Assembly (NCBI GenBank): GCA_017983675.1
Contig: JAGOAZ010000009.1
Coordinates: forward strand, 42,705-106,704
DNA: 64,000 nt
Source of the DNA: Fluviicola sp.
Lineage (GTDB): Bacteria; Bacteroidota; Bacteroidia; Flavobacteriales_D; Crocinitomicaceae
Reading direction: 5' to 3'
Part shown: positions 27,019 through 36,099 of the stretch, one piece after another
Numbering within the stretch: the stretch's first letter is position 1
How the letters are laid out: each line of letters starts with the position of its first letter
Notes under the pieces: model-generated
The model's input: only the letters and a program-made list of their open reading frames with translations
What the model was told of the DNA's origin: nothing
Databases searched by the model: none
Position numbers and translations under genes: made by a program

Positions 27019-30000
27019 TCAACGAAATAAATACATTTTCCCGAATTCTTCTTTAAAATAAGTGTCCGCTCCAGAAGCACGACGTTTGATTTCTTCCCCG
27101 TTTATTTTTGCTTTCACGCGGTACAAATAAACGCCATTTGCAAGTGGATCACCAAAATTGTCTTTTCCGTCCCAAGCATAAGTTGTGATGTTTTTACCAA
27201 TGACAATTTCCCCTAATTCTTCTTCGTTGATTTCTTTCACAACTTTTCCAGTTACGGTCATGATTTGAATCAAAATATCATCAGGAACAGCTGTTCCTGT
27301 CAGCGTGAATACAAAATGAGTTTTAGTAGAAAATGGATTTGGATAATTAAGCATTTGTGTAATTGCTGACTCTCTGATTACTTCAAAATTAACACGGTAT
27401 TCAAAGTCTCCCGATAAGTTGCCTGATCGATCAGATCCTTGAACCATTAAGACATATTTCCCATCGACTAAAAACTCTTTTGGATATATAATTTTGAATT
27501 TTTTTGTTTGATTATCTGCTGGAATCCACTGCATAATTGTATTGCCACTTGCATCGATAAACGGAATACGTTTTTGAACACCTGTTGGGTCGGTCAGGTA
27601 GACACCAAAAAGAGTAGTGTCTGAAATATCGTTCATGATGAGGTATTCATTTTCATCTTTTAGTGTGATGAGTATATCGCTTGTTGGATCAATAATGTCA
27701 CCATTTAGTATATGTTTTCCATTGAAGGTGACATCTAAAATTGGGTTTTTGTCATCGCCACTTATAAAAACAGGAAGTTGAAGTAAATTATTAAAATGAT
27801 ATTGTTCCGGTTGATCTTTTTCGAGTGTTGCACTGTTCACATATGGATTTACTTCCATCCAAAGTGTATTTTGTCCAACAAGTCCGTTACTTGAAAGAGA
27901 AATAGTATCACGAATCGTTTGTGCAACTCCCAATGGAGGTTTTCTCGGATAAGGAATTGGATGAATAACGTTATTAGCATCTTCTACCCAATAGTTGATT
28001 AACAATGAATCCATTGGGTATGTACTAATATTTTTCACATCAACTGCAAAAGAAATAGATTGACCTTCTGAAATCGTATCGCTGTTTGGTGTTAAATAAT
28101 AAGCAGACGTTCCATCAATTGCAGCTTCCGGGACTGGAGTGTATAATACATGCAAGCGATCAACCTGAGCTGGTGTAGTGTTGGATATATCGGAATAATA
28201 AACACCAATTTTCATTAATGGATAAGAACTCGCGTTTAATACAGCATTTAAATTCGTGATTGAATCATTTGGTTCAAAAATGGTATCGATTGTGGTTAAC
28301 AAAGAACCCGCTAAATCATAGCCTTGGATGTACAAGCGAACACTATCGGTTGCAGGTGTTTCGAGCGAATCTCTGCGCCAATAAATGGTTTGCCAATTAG
28401 TTGATGGTCCAATAAATGGAGTTGTCTCCAATCCAATGTAATCGGGTTTTAAAATGGTTGCGTTTAAATTTAGTTTTGGCGGAAATGGCGCGGCAACAAT
28501 TGTGTCTTGCGGCCATAATTTTACTACAGTTTCTGCTGTTGATCCTTTTTTGAAAAATAATGCAAAAGGTTTTTCTTCTTGTGTGTTGTTGATTTGCGGA
28601 GCTCCAATTGCTTGAAAAGTCGAATATATTTGCGGAGCTATATTGTCCCATTGACTGTACATCGTTAAAAATGGGGTATAAACAACGACATAATGCCCAT
28701 CAGGTATGCCAGTTTCTAACATCGATTTCAATGCAGCCATTTGTGTCGCATCGTTTTGTTTGAACATGAAATATTTTTCTGTTCTGTTTCGGCAACCACA
28801 ATTATTATTTTGATTACCAAAATTCATTAATAGGTTATTGTTAACGGACGTTCCTGTTGGACAATAGGTACTCCAAGGAATAAGAGTTGATGGATTAAAG
28901 ACGCCAACATAAACATAGGGAGTTGTTCCACAAGTGGCGTATTCTTGAATACTACCATCAATCAGCCAAGCATTAAATAGCGAATAATATGCACTATATG
29001 TATCAAAAGCATCAACAGTTACCGTGTGCGATTCCGTAGCTGGAAATTCACGCAATCGTGTTGGTCGATCGTAGATAATATTGGAAAACGAATTGTTTTT
29101 AAATTGAAAGAAATGATCTTGTCCCCAGCCCGTTTTCCCAGGAATATATTGAAAGGAAAACTCTTTCCAGCTCAATGTACTACTATCAATCGCTACGCGC
29201 CAAAAATAAACAGTACTATCACTACAAATTAATGGGAAGCTATTTCCTGAAGCATTTTTCCATTGATTTGGTTTCACTTGTTTCACACCACCCAATTCAG
29301 TCATTGAAAAACGACGAAGTTGAGGAGAATCATACGTGTCCGTTGTATCTAATTCAAAGAGGTAGGTATTTAGTGGCGCAATTGGATTGATTGTCGAAGC
29401 TTTAACAGTTACTGTATCATTTGGAATAACAGCATAATTATAGGGCCAAACAGGATTGATTCCATCGATAGAAATGAAAAAATTAGAAACAATGCTGTTG
29501 TTGGTAATTTCCTCGTATTGTTCTGGATGATTATTCGGAATGTCGACTGAAATTGTAAATTGATTGACACCAATTCCGATAGCTGGTTGCAAGGGGAATT
29601 TCGCGGAAAACTGATGTTGGTAATGTAAAAAAGGAATTTGAAAATTGTAAATTGAATCAACTGAAGTTGCAGGGAAATTGCGTTTTATTTCAATGTTAAT
29701 TGTGTCCAAAATAGAAGTTCCTAAGTTTTTTATATCAAGGTCTAATTGAAAACTATCGACAGATAAATTTAGTTGTGCAGGGGAGAAGCTTAATTGTTGC
29801 GGGGTTATTTCAATTTCAGGATCCGTGCTATAATTAATTTTTATGGTTGGATCACCATGATAGACCATTTGCGAATAAGTAGACTCTAAAATTAAATTGT
29901 CATTCGGATGTTGCAGACTTTTTATCGTTTGTTGAATTTGGTAGCCAATCGATTTTCCGTAATTTTTAAAGGCGATTTGCTTGTATAATTCGGTTGTATA

Positions 30001-32163
30001 ATAAGCTAGAAAAGCGTCGTATCCAATGAAAACACTCGATAAAAATCCGATTGCACCTTCGTTGGGAATTAAAACAGTTCGTTCGGAAGTTGATGAGGTT
30101 GTTTTAAATAATTCGCCGTTATAACACGAATTACCGATGACAAAAGGATAATTTCCTTGGTTATTCCAATTCGCAGCTTCATCAATATTGATTTCAAAGC
30201 CATTGTTGGATGCTGCTGCATGACCAAAGAAATTCATGATTGAAACACCATCCTGAATTTTAGTCGTAACACCTGCAACAACATTTGGGTCAAGTGGATT
30301 GCTACTTGTTTTGATATAACTGGTTACATTTCCAGCAAATATTGAATCTTCAATGATATTTTTCATTCCGTTCATGTACCCCTGAAAACTCGATTGTTGC
30401 GCACTGCTTGATCCTCCTACAAAATGCAGTATTTGTTTGTGCGCATCTTTTACACCACTAAAATTGGTATAATTCGGATGTTGACCTTGCTCGTATGCAA
30501 TTACTTTTGCTAGATAATCAGCTAATTCTTGATTGTTTTTCGCTGCAATACGACCTGTTGGGATTAAGGGCTCAAACAATGTTCCGTCCAATAGACTAGT
30601 GATTGCATTATCACTACTTGGATTGCCAAATGTTGGCATTAAATTATTTGCTTGATTCGTTTGGTTGGTGCGAACTAAGGTTGGAATGTAGCCTTTTCCA
30701 AGCAAAAACAAGCCAATTGGTTTGTTATTTGAATTATGATAAATAAACGAAGAAAAACGACGAATAGCAGCAGGATGATGAGGCACACCTCCACCAAATT
30801 GATGTTTCAAATCATCGATCGAAGCTAAAATCACATTGTGACTTCCTCCAGCGATACTTTGTCTGTAAGCTGCATAATCCATGGCAGCTTGTTGGAGTGG
30901 GGCAGGGTAAATTAGTAACAGCGCAGAGTCAGTGCTTGAAATCGTATAATCAACAAAACTTCCAGTCCCATTTATTGCTTTGAAAGTTGAGATAAGCGGA
31001 ACATTTAATGTATCGTAAAGGTAAACTGTTGTTGTGCTATTGTTGGTTGTGTTTGGAATAAGAAATGACCAAGTTCCATTTGAGAAAAAGGGTTTTTGTG
31101 CTATGGTTTGTGAGCCAAACGAAAATGCGATAGGAGATCCAGCTGATAAATTTTGTAAGTCTACACGTGATTTTGTCGCTGTTGGGTGATTTGCAACTTG
31201 AAATTCATCTTTATTTGCACCATTAGCATTTGTTAATCGCGGGTAAGTTAGTTCGTAATAGGTTAATACTTGTCGATCGACTGTAGCTCCAACATCTCCA
31301 ACAATTTCATATTTTAAATTGGTGTTGTTTGCGGTTAAATCATTGATAGAGAGTGTTTTGTTAGCAATGATTTGTCTGTAATTATTAAATGCAGTATCAA
31401 CAATGATTGTGTTATTTGTACCAATACCAACCTTAAGATGATGGTTGAAATTACCTGTTGAACTTGCATTTGAATTTGCAGAGGAACGAATTTGAATCGA
31501 AGGATTAAATGCAGCGCCTAAATATGGTTGCGGTGTAGGTAATGCAACATTTAAAACAGCTCCCGTAACACTGCCTAATTCAGTTAATCCATAACCTTCA
31601 CCATCTGAATAAATAGATCCAAGTGCTTGGTCGTATTTAAAACCATCAGCATAAAATCCACCATACTTACTGTATATCGTTTTTGATACATGATTGATTG
31701 GCGTAAAGTTGGTATAACTTGGGTCATTTGTTATGTTGAAACGCTTTCCTTGTATTCCTTGTCCCCAAGTGTAATAGTAATAAACGGTATCAGAAATAAG
31801 ACTATAGCCTGGATTAGCTAATTTAGAAGGGTTTGGGACAATTGTCTTATCTAGCCAACCATCATTTCCTTTCGCAATGAAAAGAAAATAGTCACCTGGA
31901 TCAAAGCTGTTGTCACCACCATCGATCATCATTAATGGAATCTCTTCTTCTCGTCCAATGATTTGAATACGTGAAGAAAAATAACCAGTTAATGGAACGC
32001 CACTCGCTTGCAATGTTGCATAATCAATTTTGTAGATCCCGTCTTGCGCAATAGGAAAAGCATAATACGATTGATTATTATTAATCCACTCATTACCAAA
32101 TGTCTGAGCTTTGGATGAAGCAATGACAGTAATCAGTAATAAAGTAGTAAGTAGCGTTTTCAT
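27019..32163 (-). CDS. porU2: C25-family T9SS sortase, PorU2 type
   Basis: The 1,714-residue protein has a signal peptide (MKTLLTTLLLITVIASSKAQ), an N-terminal beta-rich region, and a gingipain-like C25 peptidase domain at about residues 410-745. The probable catalytic pair is His648 (NFFGHAAASNN) and Cys680 (IGNSCYNGELF). A long run of Ig-like domains follows. The C-terminus is a FlgD-like/sorting-type module (about 1615-1714; LNYPNPFSTKTHFVFTL, WDGKDNFGDPLANGVYLYRV). Classical PorU, the transpeptidase that removes cargo sorting domains and attaches anionic LPS, is about 1,100-1,300 residues. This longer version adjacent to a PorV paralogue matches what is called PorU2. It is followed downstream by a convergent phosphatase gene. 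Confidence 0.85.
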   Translation of the reverse strand: MKTLLTTLLLITVIASSKAQTFGNEWINNNQSYYAFPIAQDGIYKIDYATLQASGVPLTGYFSSRIQIIGREEEIPLMMIDGGDNSFDPGDYFLFIAKGNDGWLDKTIVPNPSKLANPGYSLISDTVYYYYTWGQGIQGKRFNITNDPSYTNFTPINHVSKTIYSKYGGFYADGFKYDQALGSIYSDGEGYGLTELGSVTGAVLNVALPTPQPYLGAAFNPSIQIRSSANSNASSTGNFNHHLKVGIGTNNTIIVDTAFNNYRQIIANKTLSINDLTANNTNLKYEIVGDVGATVDRQVLTYYELTYPRLTNANGANKDEFQVANHPTATKSRVDLQNLSAGSPIAFSFGSQTIAQKPFFSNGTWSFLIPNTTNNSTTTVYLYDTLNVPLISTFKAINGTGSFVDYTISSTDSALLLIYPAPLQQAAMDYAAYRQSIAGGSHNVILASIDDLKHQFGGGVPHHPAAIRRFSSFIYHNSNNKPIGLFLLGKGYIPTLVRTNQTNQANNLMPTFGNPSSDNAITSLLDGTLFEPLIPTGRIAAKNNQELADYLAKVIAYEQGQHPNYTNFSGVKDAHKQILHFVGGSSSAQQSSFQGYMNGMKNIIEDSIFAGNVTSYIKTSSNPLDPNVVAGVTTKIQDGVSIMNFFGHAAASNNGFEINIDEAANWNNQGNYPFVIGNSCYNGELFKTTSSTSERTVLIPNEGAIGFLSSVFIGYDAFLAYYTTELYKQIAFKNYGKSIGYQIQQTIKSLQHPNDNLILESTYSQMVYHGDPTIKINYSTDPEIEITPQQLSFSPAQLNLSVDSFQLDLDIKNLGTSILDTINIEIKRNFPATSVDSIYNFQIPFLHYQHQFSAKFPLQPAIGIGVNQFTISVDIPNNHPEQYEEITNNSIVSNFFISIDGINPVWPYNYAVIPNDTVTVKASTINPIAPLNTYLFELDTTDTYDSPQLRRFSMTELGGVKQVKPNQWKNASGNSFPLICSDSTVYFWRVAIDSSTLSWKEFSFQYIPGKTGWGQDHFFQFKNNSFSNIIYDRPTRLREFPATESHTVTVDAFDTYSAYYSLFNAWLIDGSIQEYATCGTTPYVYVGVFNPSTLIPWSTYCPTGTSVNNNLLMNFGNQNNNCGCRNRTEKYFMFKQNDATQMAALKSMLETGIPDGHYVVVYTPFLTMYSQWDNIAPQIYSTFQAIGAPQINNTQEEKPFALFFKKGSTAETVVKLWPQDTIVAAPFPPKLNLNATILKPDYIGLETTPFIGPSTNWQTIYWRRDSLETPATDSVRLYIQGYDLAGSLLTTIDTIFEPNDSITNLNAVLNASSYPLMKIGVYYSDISNTTPAQVDRLHVLYTPVPEAAIDGTSAYYLTPNSDTISEGQSISFAVDVKNISTYPMDSLLINYWVEDANNVIHPIPYPRKPPLGVAQTIRDTISLSSNGLVGQNTLWMEVNPYVNSATLEKDQPEQYHFNNLLQLPVFISGDDKNPILDVTFNGKHILNGDIIDPTSDILITLKDENEYLIMNDISDTTLFGVYLTDPTGVQKRIPFIDASGNTIMQWIPADNQTKKFKIIYPKEFLVDGKYVLMVQGSDRSGNLSGDFEYRVNFEVIRESAITQMLNYPNPFSTKTHFVFTLTGTAVPDDILIQIMTVTGKVVKEINEEELGEIVIGKNITTYAWDGKDNFGDPLANGVYLYRVKAKINGEEIKRRASGADTYFKEEFGKMYLFR

Positions 32164-32179
32164 TAATTTAATGTTTGTC

Positions 32180-33268
32180 CTAATTTGCGGGGTTGTTCAA
32201 CTGAAGCCGAAGTGAAATAACATGAGAATACAAAGCTGTTGATGCATCGCCAATGTCAGTAAATGCATAATCTAGACTAATGTTTTTCACTTTTAATCCA
32301 ATACCAATGTTTGGTTGTATGGTCAATGTTTTTGTATTGTCAAAATTGGTAATGTACTGCATGTTGCCAATTCCACCACGCAAGGTAACCAACTCTTTGT
32401 AACCAATTGAAAGTCCTAAATGTGGATCGATACTCAATAAATTTGATTGAATCAATGTGTTTCTTCTTCTATCAGTCGTAACATCGAAATCAATTTCCCC
32501 AGCAGCATAAAAACCCTTTTCTCCAAAAGATTTTTTGTGGTATGCAGCAAGAATAACACGTGGTAAAGTTAATTCTAATCCGTTTTCAGGTATGCTATTT
32601 CCTGTTGATTGAAAAACTTCTTTTGTAGCGTCATCAAGCGTAAAAACCCATGCATTAAAGGTCGATGTAACATCTCTTACAACAACACCTAATTTGGTGT
32701 TTTTTAGCGCATATTGTGCGCCAGCATCAATCCCAAAACCCCATGATTTAGCGAAATCACCAACTTTACGATGAATGATTTTAAAATTCCCGCCAACGCT
32801 CAATCCTTTTACAGGAAGTTTACGTGCGTACGAAAATAAAAAGGCATAATCAGCTGCTGTGAAAGTGGAAATGCGATCGTAATCAATGTTACCTTCGTTG
32901 TCTATTAATTGTGTCGTATTTGGAATGTCATCTACTGCAAAGCGAATCATCGAAAAACCAGCTGAACTGTTTTTGTCTATTTGATGTGCTAATCCTAAGT
33001 AATCGTATTTTGCAATGCCAGCAAAATATTCTGAGTGCATCAAACTGACATCTAGCCACTTTTTTGTTCCCGTTAAACCAGCTGGATTCCAATAACCACT
33101 CGTTACGCCTTCCGTTTGCGCAACAACCGCATTAGATAAACCTAAAGCATCCGCTCCTACACCAATAGCTAAAAACTCATTGGAATATTTAGGAGCCAGT
33201 GTTGATTCCGTTTGACTGATTACTTGAAAAGTAAGTGAAACTGCAATAATTAATAATGTAACTCTCAT
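32180..33268 (-). CDS. porV2: PorV/PorQ-family outer-membrane beta-barrel (PorV2-like)
   Basis: The 362-residue protein has a signal peptide (MRVTLLIIAVSLTFQVISQ). It then has the family N-terminus YSNEFLAIGVGADALGLSNAV followed by EGVTSGYWNPAGL, which is shared by PorV/PorQ and FadL-like barrels. Alternating amphipathic beta-strands run to the end (e.g. YAFLFSYARKL, LVTLRGGIGN, ISLDYAFTDIG). PorV shuttles T9SS cargo from the translocon to the PorU sortase. The gene lies 16 nt upstream of porU2 on the same strand, so the two form a dedicated sortase-shuttle pair. The intergenic region toward pssA holds a 12-bp palindrome. Confidence 0.85.
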   Translation of the reverse strand: MRVTLLIIAVSLTFQVISQTESTLAPKYSNEFLAIGVGADALGLSNAVVAQTEGVTSGYWNPAGLTGTKKWLDVSLMHSEYFAGIAKYDYLGLAHQIDKNSSAGFSMIRFAVDDIPNTTQLIDNEGNIDYDRISTFTAADYAFLFSYARKLPVKGLSVGGNFKIIHRKVGDFAKSWGFGIDAGAQYALKNTKLGVVVRDVTSTFNAWVFTLDDATKEVFQSTGNSIPENGLELTLPRVILAAYHKKSFGEKGFYAAGEIDFDVTTDRRRNTLIQSNLLSIDPHLGLSIGYKELVTLRGGIGNMQYITNFDNTKTLTIQPNIGIGLKVKNISLDYAFTDIGDASTALYSHVISLRLQLNNPAN

Positions 33269-33349
33269 TTTTTAGCGTTGTTTTTGCTAAAGAATAACTC
33301 TTTCTTTTGCAAAAAATTGTGTAAAAGGTGTTTTTTCATCAAATACAAA

Positions 33350-33361
33350 TGTAAATTTACA
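33350..33361. promoter_or_regulatory. 12-bp palindrome between divergent porV2 and pssA
   Basis: TGTAAATTTACA is a perfect palindrome. It is further flanked by AAAGGTG (33324-33330) and CACCTTT (33360-33366), which are reverse complements of each other. It lies in the 127-nt divergent intergenic region, where it could serve either promoter. Confidence 0.4.
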
Positions 33362-33395
33362 CCTTTCTGTTCGTGTTACAAAATTATTCAATAAT

Positions 33396-34184
33396 ATGAT
33401 GAAAATGTTTACCATTCCCAATTTAATTACTGCTTTAAACATGCTGTGTGGTGTTTTTGCTGTTTTACTTGCTGTAGCAGGTCGGATAGATATTGCACCA
33501 CTTTTCATTTTTATGGGTGCTGTTCTCGATTTTTTTGATGGTTTTTTAGCACGAATTTTAAAGCAACAAAGCGAGTTGGGGAAACAATTGGATTCGTTGG
33601 CAGATATCATTACGTTTGGTTTAGCTCCAGGTATTATCATGATGGCTATTTTGATTCAACCAATGCCTTTTACGAATTCGGAAACAACTTCTACATTTTT
33701 AAGTTGGATACAACAACTAATTGCTGGTAATGCAACAACGTATATTCCGCTTTTTGGTTTCGTCATTCCGTTCTTTTCCCTTTTCCGTTTGGCTAATTTT
33801 AATATTGATACACGTCAATCGGATTCATTTATTGGACTTCCAACGCCCGCAAACACGATTTTCTTTATGGCTTTTCCGTTGTTGTTGACACAATATGGAG
33901 CAACAACTGGTTGGGAGCACGAATTGATCATGACTGTTGTAAAGCCTAGTGTTTTAGTGCCTTTGATTATTGTCATGTCTGTGTTGTTAATTGCAGAAAT
34001 TCCTCTTTTCTCGCTCAAATTTAAACAGTTTCAATGGGCGGGAAATGAATGGCGATTTGGATTCTTAATAAGTTGTGGATTACTTATTCCATTTTTATGG
34101 ATGTGGTCCATTCCAATTATTGTACTTTTGTACTTGATTTTATCAATCATTAAAAATAGTATTAGCAAAAAATTAAACGCATGA
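33396..34184 (+). CDS. pssA: CDP-diacylglycerol--serine O-phosphatidyltransferase
   Basis: The 262-residue membrane enzyme has the CDP-alcohol phosphotransferase signature DG(x)2AR(x)8G(x)3D(x)3D, seen as DGFLAR, then G, then KQLDSLAD (about residues 46-70). Several hydrophobic helices follow. It transfers phosphatidyl from CDP-diacylglycerol to serine, the first step to phosphatidylethanolamine. Length and an N-terminal FTIPNLITALNMLCG helix agree with the Bacillus/Bacteroidota-type PssA. Its TGA overlaps the ATG of purS by 4 nt. The reading frame on the opposite strand at 33287-33640 is a shadow. Confidence 0.95.
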   Translation: MMKMFTIPNLITALNMLCGVFAVLLAVAGRIDIAPLFIFMGAVLDFFDGFLARILKQQSELGKQLDSLADIITFGLAPGIIMMAILIQPMPFTNSETTSTFLSWIQQLIAGNATTYIPLFGFVIPFFSLFRLANFNIDTRQSDSFIGLPTPANTIFFMAFPLLLTQYGATTGWEHELIMTVVKPSVLVPLIIVMSVLLIAEIPLFSLKFKQFQWAGNEWRFGFLISCGLLIPFLWMWSIPIIVLLYLILSIIKNSISKKLNA

Positions 34185-34432
34185 AATTTAAAGCTGAAAT
34201 CGATGTAATGCCTTTAGATGCATTATTGGATCCTCAAGGTAAAGCAGTATCTAACAGTATGTCAACAATCGGACTTCCTGAAATTAGTGGGGTAAGAATT
34301 GGAAGACACGTACGTTTGTTTGTTGAAGCTGCATCGAAAGATGAGGCGTCTCAAAAAGTAGAATTAGCGTGTAAAAAATTACTTGCTAACCAAATTATGG
34401 AATCATATACCTTCCAAATCGAGGAGGCATAA
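34181..34432 (+). CDS. purS: Phosphoribosylformylglycinamidine synthase subunit PurS
   Basis: The 83-residue protein fits the small PurS subunit. It has a beta-strand start KFKAEIDVMPLDALLDPQGKAV, then GLPEISGVRIGRHVRLFVEA and a helical SKDEASQKVELACKKLL segment ending in ESYTFQIEE. PurS bridges PurL and PurQ in the three-subunit FGAM synthetase of purine synthesis. Neither purL nor purQ is nearby. It is translationally coupled to pssA upstream and ends 8 nt before the aldehyde dehydrogenase gene, an unusual but compact operon. Confidence 0.9.
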   Translation: MKFKAEIDVMPLDALLDPQGKAVSNSMSTIGLPEISGVRIGRHVRLFVEAASKDEASQKVELACKKLLANQIMESYTFQIEEA

Positions 34433-34440
34433 AATAACAG

Positions 34441-36003
34441 ATGTTACCTATTAAAGGTCTAAGTATTATTGGTCGTTTGGAAGCTAGTCCGAACGACCAA
34501 TTTTTTTATGGCGTAAATCCCGTCAAAAATCAAAATCATCCAACACCTTTCTATCAAGCGACAAGTGATGAAGTTGATAAAGCGATTTGTCTTGCTGATA
34601 TTGCTTTTCAAGATGCTACTTTCGCTTCAATCTCAACCAGGGTAAATTTATTGCAGTTAATCAGTAAGAATATCCAAAATCATAGCGAACAGCTAACTTA
34701 TTGGTATTGTCTGGAAACTGGCTTGCCAAATGAACGTGCTGTTGCTGAATTAAAACGTGCTTGTTTTCAATTTGAATCGTATGCTGAAGCATTATTATCT
34801 GGTTATGCTTTGAATGCAGTAATTGACTCTGGTGACCCACATAGAAAACCCACTTCAAAACCAGCACTTCGGAAAGTAAATGTTCCACTAGGTCCAGTTG
34901 TCGTTTTTGGTGCAAGTAATTTCCCATTTGCTTATGGAACTATTGGTGGAGATGTCGCTGCAGCTTTAGCAGCTGGTTGCCCTGTGATTGTAAAAGGTCA
35001 TGCAATGCACCCGCATACGAGTGAACTTGCCGCACGAATTATTCAACATGCGCTAGCAACGCTTCAATTAAATGAAGGGATTTTTTCACATCTAGTCGCA
35101 GAAAACTATACTGTTGGCGAACAGCTTGTTGCTCACCCAAAAATCAAAGCAGTTGGTTTTACGGGAAGTATAAAAGGAGGGAAAGCATTGATTTCAATTG
35201 CTAACAAAAGATTAGAGCCCATTCCAGTTTACGCTGAAATGGGAAGTGTCAACCCGATAATTATTACAGCGAATGCGCTGAGAAATAATACAGGTTCTAT
35301 AGCAGATCAAATTGCACAATCGATAGCACTCAACGCAGGTCAATTTTGCACCTCGCCAGGAATTATTTTTTTAGAAGATTCGAGCGATGCTGAACGATTT
35401 ATTTCTTTGTTAGCAAACTACTTTTCGTTATCGAAGCCCCAAATAATGCTTCATCCAACACTTTTCGGGAATTATATAAAGGAACGTGATGAACGATTAC
35501 TACAGGCAGATGATTGTTACTTAGGTCAGGCAACAGCTAATGCAATTACACCTACTTTGGCAGTTGTGTCAAGCGAGAAATTTCTTCAAAACAACACGTT
35601 GCAAGATGAGGTTTTTGGTTCGTTTGTGCTCATAGTCTTAATGAAAGAACGAAATGATTTTGAAAAGTGCATCAATCAACTGGTTGGCCAATTAACAATG
35701 AGTATTTTTTCTGAACCTGATGAGTCAATAAGTGATGTGATAAAACTTTGTCAAACGAAAGCAGGGAGATTGATTTTTAATGGTGTGCCAACAGGAGTTG
35801 AAGTGACAACTGCAATGCAACATGGTGGACCTTTTCCAAGCTCATCTAATTCACAGTCAACAGCAGTTGGAACCGACGCAGTTAAACGATTCATGCGACC
35901 AATTGCATTTCAAAATTGTCCAGAAAATGCATTGCCCGAAACGCTGAAAGACGAAAATCCATTAGCTATTTATCGTTTTGTTGACGGAGTTTGGAAGCGC
36001 TAA
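34441..36003 (+). CDS. NAD(P)-dependent aldehyde dehydrogenase, 2,5-dioxovalerate dehydrogenase-like
   Basis: The 520-residue ALDH-superfamily enzyme has the cofactor region GPVVVFGASNFPFAYGTIGGD, VGFTGSIKGGKAL, the catalytic Glu in YAEMGSVNPIII and the catalytic Cys in NAGQFCTSPGIIF. The divergent GASNFPFAY and AEMGSVNP motifs are typical of 2,5-dioxovalerate (alpha-ketoglutaric semialdehyde) dehydrogenases, which act at the end of pentose, uronate or hydroxyproline degradation. Substrate is inferred from family resemblance only; no sugar-acid pathway genes are adjacent. It ends the pssA-purS-aldehyde dehydrogenase run. Confidence 0.85.
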   Translation: MLPIKGLSIIGRLEASPNDQFFYGVNPVKNQNHPTPFYQATSDEVDKAICLADIAFQDATFASISTRVNLLQLISKNIQNHSEQLTYWYCLETGLPNERAVAELKRACFQFESYAEALLSGYALNAVIDSGDPHRKPTSKPALRKVNVPLGPVVVFGASNFPFAYGTIGGDVAAALAAGCPVIVKGHAMHPHTSELAARIIQHALATLQLNEGIFSHLVAENYTVGEQLVAHPKIKAVGFTGSIKGGKALISIANKRLEPIPVYAEMGSVNPIIITANALRNNTGSIADQIAQSIALNAGQFCTSPGIIFLEDSSDAERFISLLANYFSLSKPQIMLHPTLFGNYIKERDERLLQADDCYLGQATANAITPTLAVVSSEKFLQNNTLQDEVFGSFVLIVLMKERNDFEKCINQLVGQLTMSIFSEPDESISDVIKLCQTKAGRLIFNGVPTGVEVTTAMQHGGPFPSSSNSQSTAVGTDAVKRFMRPIAFQNCPENALPETLKDENPLAIYRFVDGVWKR

Positions 36004-36047
36004 TTTGCAATTTTAAATTGTTTTCATTAAATTGTGTAATAGTTCGC

Positions 36048-36079
36048 TTGAAATAAGTGAATCTCGTTTATTATATTTG
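36048..36079 (+). promoter_or_regulatory. Bacteroidota-type promoter of the coiled-coil protein gene
   Basis: TTG at 36048-36050 and TATATTTG at 36072-36079 have 21-nt spacing. The element lies 20 nt upstream of the ATG at 36100. Confidence 0.6.
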
Positions 36080-36099
36080 TACGATTAAATTATTGTAAG

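Noticed and set aside
33287..33640. 117-residue reading frame antisense to pssA
   Set aside because: It lies almost entirely inside the well-supported pssA gene, is very basic and low in complexity, and has no family features. It is a shadow frame.
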